Shown here: piece after piece, positions 33,229 through 41,873 of the stretch
Layout: the number at the start of each line of letters is the position of its first letter
How positions within the stretch are numbered: position 1 is the first letter of the stretch
Assembly (NCBI RefSeq): GCF_020781975.1
Contig: NZ_JAJGNI010000002.1
Coordinates: forward strand, 62,001 to 126,000
Length of the DNA: 64,000 bases
Direction of reading: 5' to 3'
Source of the DNA: Microbacterium schleiferi
GTDB taxonomy: Bacteria; Actinomycetota; Actinomycetes; Actinomycetales; Microbacteriaceae
Notes under the pieces: model-generated
Database searches by the model: none
What the model was told of the DNA's origin: nothing
Seen by the model: only the letters and a program-made list of their open reading frames with translations
Program-made: the position numbers and the translations under genes

Positions 33229-34506
33229 TTAGGAATGCCGCTCTATGTCCTTCGACTGTCTAAGCCAAATCAAGTGGAGCGAGACTAGCGTCACAATTGC
33301 GACGAGTGGCAACGTCACCGCCAGTCCCCACGCACCCCACAGATACCCTGCGAAGGCACACAAAAAAAGTCGGAGCAGCGCTGAAGCGATCATGCTTACC
33401 CCGACCCCGAGTGGCACGCTCGTCGCATAGAACCAACCCAGATAGGTCTGGCTGACTGCGATGAGCGCGGCGGCAGCGATTACACCCCCGATAATCGGGG
33501 CCGCGGCGCGGAACTCGTCACCGAGCACGATCTGGGTAACCCAAGGGGAAGCCGGCACCGCAGCCAAGAAGACCGCAGCCAAAACCAGCGCTACTCTTCG
33601 CGAACCCTTGAAAATCGCCAGTCGGCGGCTGCTCGGGCCTTCGCCTGCCATCTCTGGCACGAATACTTGCATCAAAGTTGTGATGACGAGGTTCATCGGC
33701 GCTGCGAGCCGCGTCGATGCGCCGTAGAGACCAGCGAGAACGGCCCCGCTGGTCGCGCCAACAACCGCCGTGCCAAGCTGTGAGAGATTCGGGCCGAGTC
33801 CTGCGAGGAACATCGTGTGGTTCGACCTGAGCAGTAGGGGAAGTGAGGTGGGTCTCCCTGCGCGGCGGAAGAGCAGCGCGAAGCAGGCAACAACTCCGAT
33901 GAGCCCACCGACGAGCAGACAGACGATTGCAGCCTCGAACGTAAGGCCGAATGCAAACGGAACGAGCGCGAGCAGCCTGCGAGTGAGAAGGAGAGTATTG
34001 GCAGCGATCGTACGCTTCTCACCTTGTTGAATAGAAAGCGATGTGTCGCCCAGCGCGTCCCCGGCGGCAGCAAGGACACTGACGACAACGAGGAGACGCG
34101 CGAAGACATCCAGACCCATCACTGCCGTAACTGCGAGGGCGACCGCAAGCGAGCCCAACAGGGCGATGCTCTTCGACACCACCAAGGCGCCGAAAAGTCC
34201 CCGCGTGTCAGTGAGGTTTGCTGCGGCAAGAGCCCTCGTCGTGAGTCCGTAGTCGAGAACTCCAAAGGCGAACATGCACGTCGCATATGTGGCTGCATAC
34301 ACGCCGAAATCGGCCACACCAAGCGAACGAGCGAGGAATGCGAGAAGAAGCGCCTGGGCTAGAGAAGCAGAAACTCGTCCACTCAGGGAGATGGCGGTTC
34401 GACGGAAGATGCGCTTGCGGCCTACCACTCGCGCACTCGTTCCGTCGCGCTGAGGCGCCCCGCACGGTGGGAACGGGGGCTGCTCCGCATCCCCAGTCGT
34501 GTGCAC
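33229..34506 (-). CDS. Wzx-like flippase (polysaccharide biosynthesis protein)
   Basis: A 425-residue membrane protein of the MATE/MOP-type polysaccharide exporters with about twelve hydrophobic helices. The N-terminal helix pattern SGRVSASLAQALLLAFLARS followed by LGVADFGVYAATYATCMFAF is characteristic of Wzx proteins. It would move the lipid-linked repeat unit across the membrane for Wzy to polymerise. The first 35 residues are hydrophilic and poorly conserved, so the true start may be a little downstream. It is the first gene of a leftward pair with a sulfotransferase, which suggests sulfation before flipping. Confidence 0.87.
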   Translation of the reverse strand: MHTTGDAEQPPFPPCGAPQRDGTSARVVGRKRIFRRTAISLSGRVSASLAQALLLAFLARSLGVADFGVYAATYATCMFAFGVLDYGLTTRALAAANLTDTRGLFGALVVSKSIALLGSLAVALAVTAVMGLDVFARLLVVVSVLAAAGDALGDTSLSIQQGEKRTIAANTLLLTRRLLALVPFAFGLTFEAAIVCLLVGGLIGVVACFALLFRRAGRPTSLPLLLRSNHTMFLAGLGPNLSQLGTAVVGATSGAVLAGLYGASTRLAAPMNLVITTLMQVFVPEMAGEGPSSRRLAIFKGSRRVALVLAAVFLAAVPASPWVTQIVLGDEFRAAAPIIGGVIAAAALIAVSQTYLGWFYATSVPLGVGVSMIASALLRLFLCAFAGYLWGAWGLAVTLPLVAIVTLVSLHLIWLRQSKDIERHS

Positions 34507-34722
34507 TGACTCATCGGCGCCTTCAATCTGCAGCCAGCTAGAGGAACAAGCGACGCACTGGGTCGATCTGAGACTGGCGCCTAGTAGTTGAGTCTATGGG
34601 GACTGACCTTTCCCACTCGCAACCGGGAGGTTACGACCCGGAGACAGAAACAGCCCGGCAACAGAGACGCTGTACCATCGGCGAATACAGGCCAGCACCA
34701 CTAACATCGAACAGGAATCGCC

Positions 34723-35406
34723 TTGCTTTCCGAGCAGTACCGATGGATATTCATCCACCCACCAAAGACCGCCGGTACCTCTATTTCCGAGGCATTGTTC
34801 CCGTACTCAGAGGACAAGAGGCTTCGGATGCCGGGACAGGCATCCGACGACAACTTCGAGATTCGCGGTCCGATCACCCCGCATAAGCACGTCACGGTTC
34901 GGTTCTACGAGACAATGCTCGGTCACCGCGCCGCGGACTTCCTGCTAATCGGCGGCCTCCGGCACCCTTTGGATCGCATGCTGAGCCTGTACTACTACCC
35001 AGGCAACTGGATTAAGGACCGGATTATCGGCGGGAAACGGCTTAGCGCGCGCGGCCTGCATCGATTGGACCCCCTGCTAATTCGTAGGGAGACCCCTTAC
35101 TGGGACGAGAGCCGCTTCCTGCGTATGGTTGCCGAGAAGCCCACGATGAGTGATTTCTACCGGAGGGCTGACGGATCGGTTCGGTTGCCCGATGTCCGGC
35201 TAACCGCTAGCACCATGACGACTGCCACCAGGACAATCGCTCAACATCTGGGAATCGATGATCTGCGGATTCCTCACATCAATCGATCGCTTCGGCCGGG
35301 CGAGGTGGCGCGACTGTCGAAGAGCCGGGAACTGGCTGAGCTCGTCGCCACAGCTCACGCTGAGGACTATAACCTGTTCGACTACTCCCTCTTGCCTGGT
35401 AACTAG
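34723..35406 (+). CDS. Sulfotransfer_2-family protein (third sulfotransferase)
   Basis: A 227-residue protein from a TTG start at 34723 preceded by AGGAA. The PAPS loop WIFIHPPKTAGTSISEALF and the 3'-phosphate motif LIGGLRHPLDRMLSLYYY are those of the Sulfotransfer_2 family (carbohydrate sulfotransferases such as chondroitin 4- and heparan 2-O-types). The C-terminal part is a helical domain ending LFDYSLL. It stands alone between the flippase and gmd, with 216 and 132 bp gaps. It is the third non-homologous sulfotransferase within 4 kb. Confidence 0.82.
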   Translation: MLSEQYRWIFIHPPKTAGTSISEALFPYSEDKRLRMPGQASDDNFEIRGPITPHKHVTVRFYETMLGHRAADFLLIGGLRHPLDRMLSLYYYPGNWIKDRIIGGKRLSARGLHRLDPLLIRRETPYWDESRFLRMVAEKPTMSDFYRRADGSVRLPDVRLTASTMTTATRTIAQHLGIDDLRIPHINRSLRPGEVARLSKSRELAELVATAHAEDYNLFDYSLLPGN

Positions 35407-35538
35407 CAGGGACGCCGGGCCGAGCGTGCACATCGGGTGCGTGCTCAGCCAATCACCATAATCCGGAGCAAGCTCCAAGCTCGGCCAATCACATCGCCAA
35501 GCCCCTAACCCTTAGACCGCATCGAGAACCGGGGAATC

Positions 35539-36567
35539 ATGACAAAGCGCGCACTCATCACTGGAATTACAGGACAGGACGGTTCGTACCTCGCGGAACT
35601 CCTGCTCTCGAAGGGCTACGAAGTGCACGGCATTATCCGCCGAGCCTCGACGTTCAACACGCATCGGATCGACCACCTCTACACCGACCCCCACAACCCC
35701 GATGCGAAGCTCTTCCTGCACTACGGCGACCTGAGCGACGGAGCACGGCTCGTCACACTGCTCATGGAGATCGAGCCCGACGAGGTCTACAACCTGGCGG
35801 CTCAGTCACACGTGCGCGTATCCTTCGATGAACCCGAGCACACCGCCGACACCACAGGGACCGGCACGATCCGTCTCCTCGAGGCGGTCCGTATGGCTGG
35901 CATCCGTCCTCGGTTCTACCAGGCATCCACTTCCGAGCTTTACGGCGCAACCCCGCCGCCGCAGTCCGAAACAACGCCGTTCTACCCGCGGTCCCCTTAC
36001 GCAGCGGCAAAGCTTTACAGCTTCTGGATCACGAAGAACTACCGCGAGGCATACGACATGTTCGCGGTGAACGGCATCCTTTTCAACCACGAATCCCCCC
36101 GCCGTGGTGAGACCTTCGTGACCCGCAAGATCACGCGCGCCGTCGCCCGCATCAAGGCAGGACTCCAGAAGGACATCTACCTCGGCAACCTCGACTCCAT
36201 CCGCGACTGGGGCTATGCCGCCGAGTACGTCGAAGGAATGTGGCGGATGCTGCAGGTCGACGAGCCCGAGGACTTCGTACTCGCCACGGGTGTCGGCTAC
36301 ACCATCAAGGACTTCCTCGAGACCGCCTTCGGTCACGTTGGACTCGACTGGCAGGAGTACGTCAAGTTCGACGAGCGCTACCTGCGCCCGACCGAAGTCG
36401 ACGCGCTGATCGGCGACCCGACGAAGGCAGGCGAGAAACTCGGCTGGACTCCCACGATCGATGGGAAGGAACTGGCCAAGTTGATGGTTGATGCCGACGT
36501 GGAAGCACTGGAAAAGGGCGCCGACTGGATCGACACCGTCAAGCTCGCGTCGTGGGGGACGAAGTGA
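35539..36567 (+). CDS. gmd: GDP-mannose 4,6-dehydratase
   Basis: A 342-residue short-chain dehydrogenase-type enzyme that converts GDP-mannose to GDP-4-keto-6-deoxymannose. The N-terminal motif [20 protein letters not shown], the catalytic [14 protein letters not shown] region and the Y-x3-K of [12 protein letters not shown] are all present, and the length equals the family norm. It begins about 130 bp after the third sulfotransferase gene and precedes the GDP-fucose synthase, so together they supply GDP-L-fucose. The downstream gap holds a dispersed repeat. Confidence 0.97.
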   Translation: MTKRALITGITGQDGSYLAELLLSKGYEVHGIIRRASTFNTHRIDHLYTDPHNPDAKLFLHYGDLSDGARLVTLLMEIEPDEVYNLAAQSHVRVSFDEPEHTADTTGTGTIRLLEAVRMAGIRPRFYQASTSELYGATPPPQSETTPFYPRSPYAAAKLYSFWITKNYREAYDMFAVNGILFNHESPRRGETFVTRKITRAVARIKAGLQKDIYLGNLDSIRDWGYAAEYVEGMWRMLQVDEPEDFVLATGVGYTIKDFLETAFGHVGLDWQEYVKFDERYLRPTEVDALIGDPTKAGEKLGWTPTIDGKELAKLMVDADVEALEKGADWIDTVKLASWGTK

Positions 36568-36570
36568 TGC

Positions 36571-36601
36571 GTTTCGCCTCGCTTCGCTCGCTCAACGACC
36601 G
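36571..36601 (+). repeat. dispersed REP-like sequence, copy 2
   Basis: gtttcgcctcgcttcgctcg followed by ctcaacgaccg, in the gap between gmd and the GDP-fucose synthase gene; matches the reverse complement of 16770-16798. A degenerate half copy (ggcttcgctcgttcaacggc) follows at about 36606-36626. Confidence 0.5.
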
Positions 36602-36643
36602 GACGGGGCTTCGCTCGTTCAACGGCCGGGGAATGGCTTACTG

Positions 36644-37627
36644 ATGGGGACTGCGGTGGACGGAGTCCAGTACGCGCCGGGGGAACTCGACCGCGACGCG
36701 ACGTTCTACGTCGCGGGGCACCGAGGGCTCGTTGGGTCCGCGATCTGGCGCAAGCTTGAGGCATCCGGGTTCGAGAACATCGTCGGCAAGACATCAGCCG
36801 AACTCGACCTCAAGGATCGGGATGCGGTGTTCGGGTACATGAGCGAGGTTAAGCCGAAGTACGTCGTGCTTGCAGCTGCGAAGGTTGGCGGCATCCTGGC
36901 GAACTCCACCTACCCGGTCGATTTCTTGAGCGACAACATGCGCATTCAGACCAATGTGCTGGATGCCGCGCTCGCGAACGATGTGGAGCGCGTGCTGTTC
37001 CTTGGGTCGTCGTGCATCTATCCGAAGCTCGCCGAGCAGCCCATCCGCGAGGACTCGCTGCTCACCGGGCATCTCGAGCCGACCAATGACGCGTATGCGA
37101 TCGCGAAGATCGCGGGCATCCTGCACACGCAGGCCGTGCGCCGTCAGTATGGCCTACCGTGGATCTCGGCCATGCCCACCAACCTCTATGGGCCGAACGA
37201 CAACTTTTCGCCGAAGGGGTCGCACGTGCTGCCGGCGCTGATCCGCCGGTATGACGAGGCAGCCAAGTCGGGCGCGGCAACCGTGACCAACTGGGGCACG
37301 GGCACACCGCGCCGTGAGTTCTTGCACGCCGATGACATGGCGGACGCGTGCCTCCATCTGATGGAGCACTACGACGGGCCTGACCAGGTCAACGTCGGCA
37401 CAGGTTCAGATATCACGATCCGCGAGATCTCGGAGACGATCGCATCCGTCACGGGCTTTGACGGTGAGACGGAGTGGGACACTTCTAAACCCGATGGCAC
37501 ACCGCAGAAGCTGCTGGATGTCTCCAAGCTCGCCGAGGCAGGCTGGACAGCTCAGATCTCCCTGGAAGAAGGCCTCGAGCGCACTGTGGCTTGGTATCAC
37601 GATCACGTCGAGTCGATCCGCGAGTAG
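36644..37627 (+). CDS. fcl: GDP-L-fucose synthase
   Basis: A 327-residue epimerase-reductase. Motifs are FYVAGHRGLVGSAIWRKL (NADP site), VLFLGSSCIYPKLAEQP (catalytic Ser and Cys), the Y-x3-K in NDAYAIAKIAGI and the catalytic His region in DNFSPKGSHVLPALI. It converts GDP-4-keto-6-deoxymannose to GDP-L-fucose, completing the path begun by Gmd. The ATG at 36644 gives a 15-residue N-terminal extension before the first strand. It ends 2 nt before a small Dabb gene. Confidence 0.95.
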   Translation: MGTAVDGVQYAPGELDRDATFYVAGHRGLVGSAIWRKLEASGFENIVGKTSAELDLKDRDAVFGYMSEVKPKYVVLAAAKVGGILANSTYPVDFLSDNMRIQTNVLDAALANDVERVLFLGSSCIYPKLAEQPIREDSLLTGHLEPTNDAYAIAKIAGILHTQAVRRQYGLPWISAMPTNLYGPNDNFSPKGSHVLPALIRRYDEAAKSGAATVTNWGTGTPRREFLHADDMADACLHLMEHYDGPDQVNVGTGSDITIREISETIASVTGFDGETEWDTSKPDGTPQKLLDVSKLAEAGWTAQISLEEGLERTVAWYHDHVESIRE

Positions 37628-37629
37628 AC

Positions 37630-37920
37630 GTGTTCCGGCACATTGTGCTCTTCCGGGTGCACGACGATGCTTCCGATGCCGAGCTAGAACAGGCGGTTTC
37701 GGCTTTACGGGGACTCGGCGACGAGGCCGAGGCTGTGTCGTGGAACGTTGAAGTCTCGCTGGACTCACGCAAGGGTCGGGTGATCGTCGAAGACACGACC
37801 TTCGCGGATGCCGCAGCCTTCGACCGCTTCCGCGCGCATCCGGCACACATCGCTATCGCTGACCAGATGGCGCGGATCTCGGACTGGTGGGTCGGTGAGT
37901 ATCACACGCGCGACAACTGA
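37630..37920 (+). CDS. Dabb-family (stress-responsive A/B barrel) protein
   Basis: A 96-residue dimeric alpha/beta-barrel protein. FRHIVLFRVHDDASDAELEQ at the start and FDRFRAHPAHIAIADQMARI in the second half match the Dabb domain, which has the typical HIVLF strand and the HP-x-H segment. The GTG start lies 2 nt after the fucose synthase stop. Members have varied or unknown functions; a role in EPS synthesis is not implied beyond co-transcription. Confidence 0.85.
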   Translation: MFRHIVLFRVHDDASDAELEQAVSALRGLGDEAEAVSWNVEVSLDSRKGRVIVEDTTFADAAAFDRFRAHPAHIAIADQMARISDWWVGEYHTRDN

Positions 37921-37983
37921 GCGAAACACAGGAGTGGTATCTTCACCTCCGGGTGGAATCGGGACCACGACGAAGGGCACTCT

Positions 37984-39549
37984 GTGACGGCTGACGTTCA
38001 GCACGGCACGAATGCAACGGGGCATCGCGCACACGGCGAAGAAACTTCCGCGGGGCCGCGCCCCGTAACGACCTCAACAGGTTCGGTCGTCATCCCTGCG
38101 AGGCGTGCCGACGCGAGGTGGCAGCTGCTCTTCAGCCGACGCTTGTGGATCAGTGACGCCGTCGTGCTCATCTGGGTCGTGTTCGGCACTCAGATCTTCT
38201 GGTTCGGCACAGGCAACGCCGAACTCGCGCTTCTGCAAGACCACCGCTTCAGCGATGTTTCCTACTGGGCGCTTTCCACGATTCTTGTCGTGGTGTGGTT
38301 CTGGGCGCTCTCGCTCGCCGACTCGCGAAGCCACCGTGTCATCGGGGCCGGAAGCGCAGAATACATCCGAATTGTGGACTCGAGCGTCCGGCTGTTCGGG
38401 GTGATCGCGATCATCGCGTTCCTCTTCCAGATCAACATCGCCCGCGGCTTCCTCTTGATCAGCCTGCCCCTCGGTGTCGCCGTGCTCATTCTCGTGCGGT
38501 GGCTGTGGCGGCAGTGGCTGATTGCCAAGCGCCGGAGCGGTGCCTATATGCACCGCGTCCTTCTGGTCGGCTCGGAGAGCTCCGTGGCGCAGATCGCGCA
38601 CGAGCTGCAGCGCACGCCCCGCGCTGGCTACCTCGTCGCCGGCGCATGCGTGCCGAGCGGCAAGGTCGGTGACACGATCTCGGGAACCACGATCCCGATC
38701 ATGGGCAACGTCAACGCCGTCGAGAGGGCGCTGCTGGCGACCGGCGCCGACACCGTTGCGGTCACGAGCGCCGACGATCTTCCGCCCGCGAAGGTCAAGC
38801 AGATTTCGTGGGGACTCGAGGCAGGCAAGCAGCACCTCGTGATCGCCCCCAGCATCGCCGACATCGCCGGCCCACGCATCCACATTCGTCCCGTATCGGG
38901 CCTCCCCTTGATTCACGTCGAGACGCCTCGGTTTTCGCTCGGTCAGCGGGTCACGAAGCGAGCCTTCGATCTCGTCGCATCTGTTCTGGGCGTCATTGTC
39001 ATCAGCCCACTCCTACTTCTGCTGACCGTGGCAATCATGCTGACCTCGCCCGGGCCCGTACTGTTCCGTCAGGAGCGAGTCGGGCGCGGCGGCAAGACGT
39101 TCAAGATGATCAAGTTCCGTTCGATGGTGCCCAACGCCGAACAACTGCTCGAGAGGCTGCTGCAAGAGCAACGCGACTCGGGCAACGAGGTGCTGTTCAA
39201 GATGAAGAACGATCCGCGCGTGACACGCGTCGGACGTTTCATGCGCAAGTACAGCCTCGACGAGCTGCCGCAGCTGTTCAATGTCATCGGTGGGTCGATG
39301 TCGCTCGTCGGGCCGCGACCGCCGCTACCCCGTGAGGTCGAGCAGTACGCCGAGCACGTCCACCGCCGATTCCTGATGAAGCCCGGTATCACCGGCCTCT
39401 GGCAGGTCAGTGGTCGATCGTCTCTGTCATGGGACGAGAGCGTTCGTCTCGACCTTTCTTATGTCGAGAACTGGACGCTCGTGGGAGATCTCACCATCCT
39501 GCTCAAGACGGCCCGGGCCGCGCTTGCGCCAGGCGAGACGGCTCACTGA
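37984..39549 (+). CDS. undecaprenyl-phosphate sugar-1-phosphate transferase (WbaP-like)
   Basis: A 521-residue polyprenyl glycosylphosphotransferase that starts each EPS repeat unit by moving a hexose-1-phosphate to undecaprenyl phosphate. Four N-terminal membrane helices are followed by a Rossmann-like CoA-binding-type domain (VLLVGSESSVAQIAHELQ) and the catalytic C-terminal domain, with the membrane re-entrant helix near residue 330, RQERVGRGGKTFKMIKFRSM, the catalytic Asp-Glu in SLDELPQLFNVIGG (near 425) and SLVGPRPPLPREVEQY. GTG start. It overlaps the convergent Nudix-like gene by 7 bp. A second, degenerate copy is at 50730. Confidence 0.93.
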   Translation: MTADVQHGTNATGHRAHGEETSAGPRPVTTSTGSVVIPARRADARWQLLFSRRLWISDAVVLIWVVFGTQIFWFGTGNAELALLQDHRFSDVSYWALSTILVVVWFWALSLADSRSHRVIGAGSAEYIRIVDSSVRLFGVIAIIAFLFQINIARGFLLISLPLGVAVLILVRWLWRQWLIAKRRSGAYMHRVLLVGSESSVAQIAHELQRTPRAGYLVAGACVPSGKVGDTISGTTIPIMGNVNAVERALLATGADTVAVTSADDLPPAKVKQISWGLEAGKQHLVIAPSIADIAGPRIHIRPVSGLPLIHVETPRFSLGQRVTKRAFDLVASVLGVIVISPLLLLLTVAIMLTSPGPVLFRQERVGRGGKTFKMIKFRSMVPNAEQLLERLLQEQRDSGNEVLFKMKNDPRVTRVGRFMRKYSLDELPQLFNVIGGSMSLVGPRPPLPREVEQYAEHVHRRFLMKPGITGLWQVSGRSSLSWDESVRLDLSYVENWTLVGDLTILLKTARAALAPGETAH

Positions 39550-40037
39550 CGGGCGACGATTCCGAGCTTCGCGAACAGGTGCTCGCAGCCGGGCCAGACA
39601 TCTGCGGGGATGGATTCACTGGTGAACCAGGCGAAGTCGAGAGCTTCATTTCGTGGAGACGGGTCGCCTGTGAGTTCGGCAAGAAACGCCATACCGATCG
39701 AGTGCTTTCTTTCGTCACGGCCGAACGGCGTTCCATCGGTCGGGGCATCGGCCGCCGGGAACGACTGGTAGGTGTAGACGGGCTGCGGATCGATTGAAAG
39801 GTCGAGACCGGCGTCGAGGGCGTCGTTGGCGTGGCGCTGAAGAGCCTGAGCGATCGTCTCCCCCCGCTGAATGCGGCCACCCAGGTGACACCAGACCTCG
39901 CCGTACGGTGAGTGACGCAGAATCAGACCGTACTCGCGCGCACCGTCGGGGGCGGTGCGCGTCGCGACGAAGTCGACGCATGCGATCGGCATCGACTGCT
40001 CGATCTGGCGATACAGGTCATCGGGCAGGTAGGCCAT
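39543..40037 (-). CDS. Nudix-fold protein with degenerate Nudix box
   Basis: A 164-residue protein, MAYLPDDLYRQIEQSMPIAC, with a beta-grasp Nudix fold. The Nudix box aligns as GGRIQRGETIAQALQRHAND, so the Gly and first Glu are kept but the metal-binding R-E-x2-E-E is replaced by R-H-x2-N-D. Actinobacterial relatives with this altered box (DUF4916-like) are common and their activity is not established. It converges on the WbaP-like gene with a 7-bp overlap and is divergent from ugd. A GDP-mannose hydrolase role would fit the neighbourhood but the missing residues argue against normal catalysis. Confidence 0.75.
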   Translation of the reverse strand: MAYLPDDLYRQIEQSMPIACVDFVATRTAPDGAREYGLILRHSPYGEVWCHLGGRIQRGETIAQALQRHANDALDAGLDLSIDPQPVYTYQSFPAADAPTDGTPFGRDERKHSIGMAFLAELTGDPSPRNEALDFAWFTSESIPADVWPGCEHLFAKLGIVARQ

Positions 40038-40121
40038 GACTTCATTGTCTCGCGACCGCTCTCGAGTTTCACGGCGCCCATGCGTCACTTTCACGTCACA
40101 TACGCCCCCTAGGCTTGGCGC

Positions 40122-41432
40122 GTGAAGCTTTCTGTCATCGGATGCGGATACCTCGGAGCCGTCCACGCAGCGGCCATGGCCTCCATCGGACACGAGGTCG
40201 TCGGTATCGACGTAGACCAGCGCAAGATCGATGCCCTCTCGAAAGGTGAAGCTCCGTTCTTCGAGCCCGGACTGCCTGAGATTCTTGCCGAAGGTGTGGC
40301 ATCCGGTCGCCTGCGCTTCACGACCGACATGGCCGAAGCTCGCGGCGCGAAGGTGCACTTCATTGGCGTCGGCACCCCTCAGCAGCGGGACGGATACGGC
40401 GCCGACCTCACCTACGTGAACGCGGCTGTCGATGGGCTCATCCCCTACCTCAGCGAGGGCGACATCGTCGCGGGCAAGTCGACGGTTCCCGTCGGCACCG
40501 CAGCTGAGCTGACGCCTCGCGTTGAAGCCGCAGGCGCGACGCTCGTGTGGAACCCCGAGTTCCTGCGCGAAGGCTGGGCCGTACAAGACACAATCGATCC
40601 CGACAGGCTCGTCGTGGGCGTTCCGTCAACGGATGTTGGAACCGCCGCTGTCGATATCCTGAAAGAGGTGTACGCGCCGCCGGTCGCGAAGGGCACGCCG
40701 TTCATCGTCACCGACCTCGCCACCGCTGAACTCGTGAAGGTTTCGGCCAACGCGTTCCTGGCGACCAAGATCTCGTTCATCAACGCGATGGCTGAGATCG
40801 CCGAGGCCGTCGGCGCTGACGTCACGCAGCTCGCCGACGCGATCGGTCATGACGACCGGATCGGGCGCAAGTTCCTCGGCGCAGGAATCGGTTTCGGTGG
40901 CGGATGCCTCCCCAAAGACATCCGCGCCTTCTCCGCCCGCGCCGAAGAACTCGGCCGCGGCGAATCGATCGCGTTCCTGCGCCAGATCGACGAGATCAAC
41001 ATGCGGCGTCGCGACCGGGCGGTGCAGCTCGTGGTCGACGGACTTGGCGGATCCGTGTTCAAGAAGAACGTCACCGTACTCGGTGCCGCGTTCAAGCCGC
41101 ACAGTGACGACATCCGCGACTCCCCCGCACTCGACGTCGCCGTGCGCCTGCACGGCCTCGGCGCATGGGTCACGGTCACTGACCCCGAGGCGATCGCGAA
41201 CGCTCAGGCGAAGCATCCGCAGCTCAACTACGTCGCCGACCGCGACGAAGCCCTGCGCGCAGCCGACGCCGTGGTTGTCGTCACCGAGTGGGACGAGTAC
41301 CGTCGGCAGATGCCGCCCGAGCACGTCTCGACCCTCACCGAGGGACGCGTGATCGTCGACGGACGCAACTGCCTGGATGCCGCCGCCTGGCGCGCCGCCG
41401 GCTGGACCTACTACGGCATGGGGCGCCCGTAG
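40122..41432 (+). CDS. ugd: UDP-glucose 6-dehydrogenase
   Basis: A 436-residue UDP-glucose/GDP-mannose dehydrogenase. The NAD-binding start is LSVIGCGYLGAVHAAAMASI, the central helix has LVKVSANAFLATKISFINAM, and the catalytic Cys is in GFGGGCLPKDIRAF; the C-terminal UDP-binding domain begins at VLGAAFKPHSDDIRDSPA. It makes UDP-glucuronate for the EPS. The GTG start is 6 nt after a TAGGCT promoter box, so the transcript is probably leaderless. It closes the EPS block; a toxin-antitoxin pair follows. Confidence 0.96.
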   Translation: MKLSVIGCGYLGAVHAAAMASIGHEVVGIDVDQRKIDALSKGEAPFFEPGLPEILAEGVASGRLRFTTDMAEARGAKVHFIGVGTPQQRDGYGADLTYVNAAVDGLIPYLSEGDIVAGKSTVPVGTAAELTPRVEAAGATLVWNPEFLREGWAVQDTIDPDRLVVGVPSTDVGTAAVDILKEVYAPPVAKGTPFIVTDLATAELVKVSANAFLATKISFINAMAEIAEAVGADVTQLADAIGHDDRIGRKFLGAGIGFGGGCLPKDIRAFSARAEELGRGESIAFLRQIDEINMRRRDRAVQLVVDGLGGSVFKKNVTVLGAAFKPHSDDIRDSPALDVAVRLHGLGAWVTVTDPEAIANAQAKHPQLNYVADRDEALRAADAVVVVTEWDEYRRQMPPEHVSTLTEGRVIVDGRNCLDAAAWRAAGWTYYGMGRP

Positions 41433-41606
41433 ATCAGATTCCTCCACAGCACACCGCGAGGCCCGACTGTGCACGACTGTGACCCACGCCACCGCCTAGA
41501 CGGTTCGTCCTGGCATCCTGGGCGCCGCTGCGGGCCAGCGCGCGTGCCGAACACCGGGTCCAATCACCGGTGTTCTCATGTGCTACAGCGCGCTACACTG
41601 CTCGCC

Positions 41607-41873
41607 ATGGACATCGTGAGCCACCGGGAGCTGCGCAACCGCAGCGGCGAGATCCTGCGCCGGGTTGAAGCTGGCGAGACCATACAGATCAGCAACCGTG
41701 GCAAGGTCATTGCACTCCTGACACCCCTTACCTCCCGGGGCCTCGAAGCCCTCGTGTCTGAGGGGGGTGCGAGGCGAGCTACCGCAGCGGTATCGACGCT
41801 CTCCGGCATCCGTCGAGCCGCATCTGCGCGGGATACAACCGAGATCATCCGCTACACCCGGGGCAGCTGGTGA
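41607..41873 (+). CDS. Phd/YefM-type antitoxin (third TA pair)
   Basis: An 88-residue antitoxin: MDIVSHRELRNRSGEILRRV followed by EAGETIQISNRGKVIALLTP is the classic Phd/YefM N-terminal domain (ELR-x2-SGEIL, then G-x-x-ISN-x-G-K). The C-terminal half is a disordered, basic-acidic tail. A TACACT box stands 7 nt before the ATG with no ribosome site between, so a leaderless message is likely. It overlaps the toxin gene by 4 bp. It would neutralise the PIN toxin and repress the operon. Confidence 0.88.
   Translation: MDIVSHRELRNRSGEILRRVEAGETIQISNRGKVIALLTPLTSRGLEALVSEGGARRATAAVSTLSGIRRAASARDTTEIIRYTRGSW

Noticed and set aside
35407..35538. Direct repeat gctc(a/g)gccaatcac at 35443 and 35479
   Set aside because: Two short copies 36 bp apart; could be chance, and no link to a promoter was seen.
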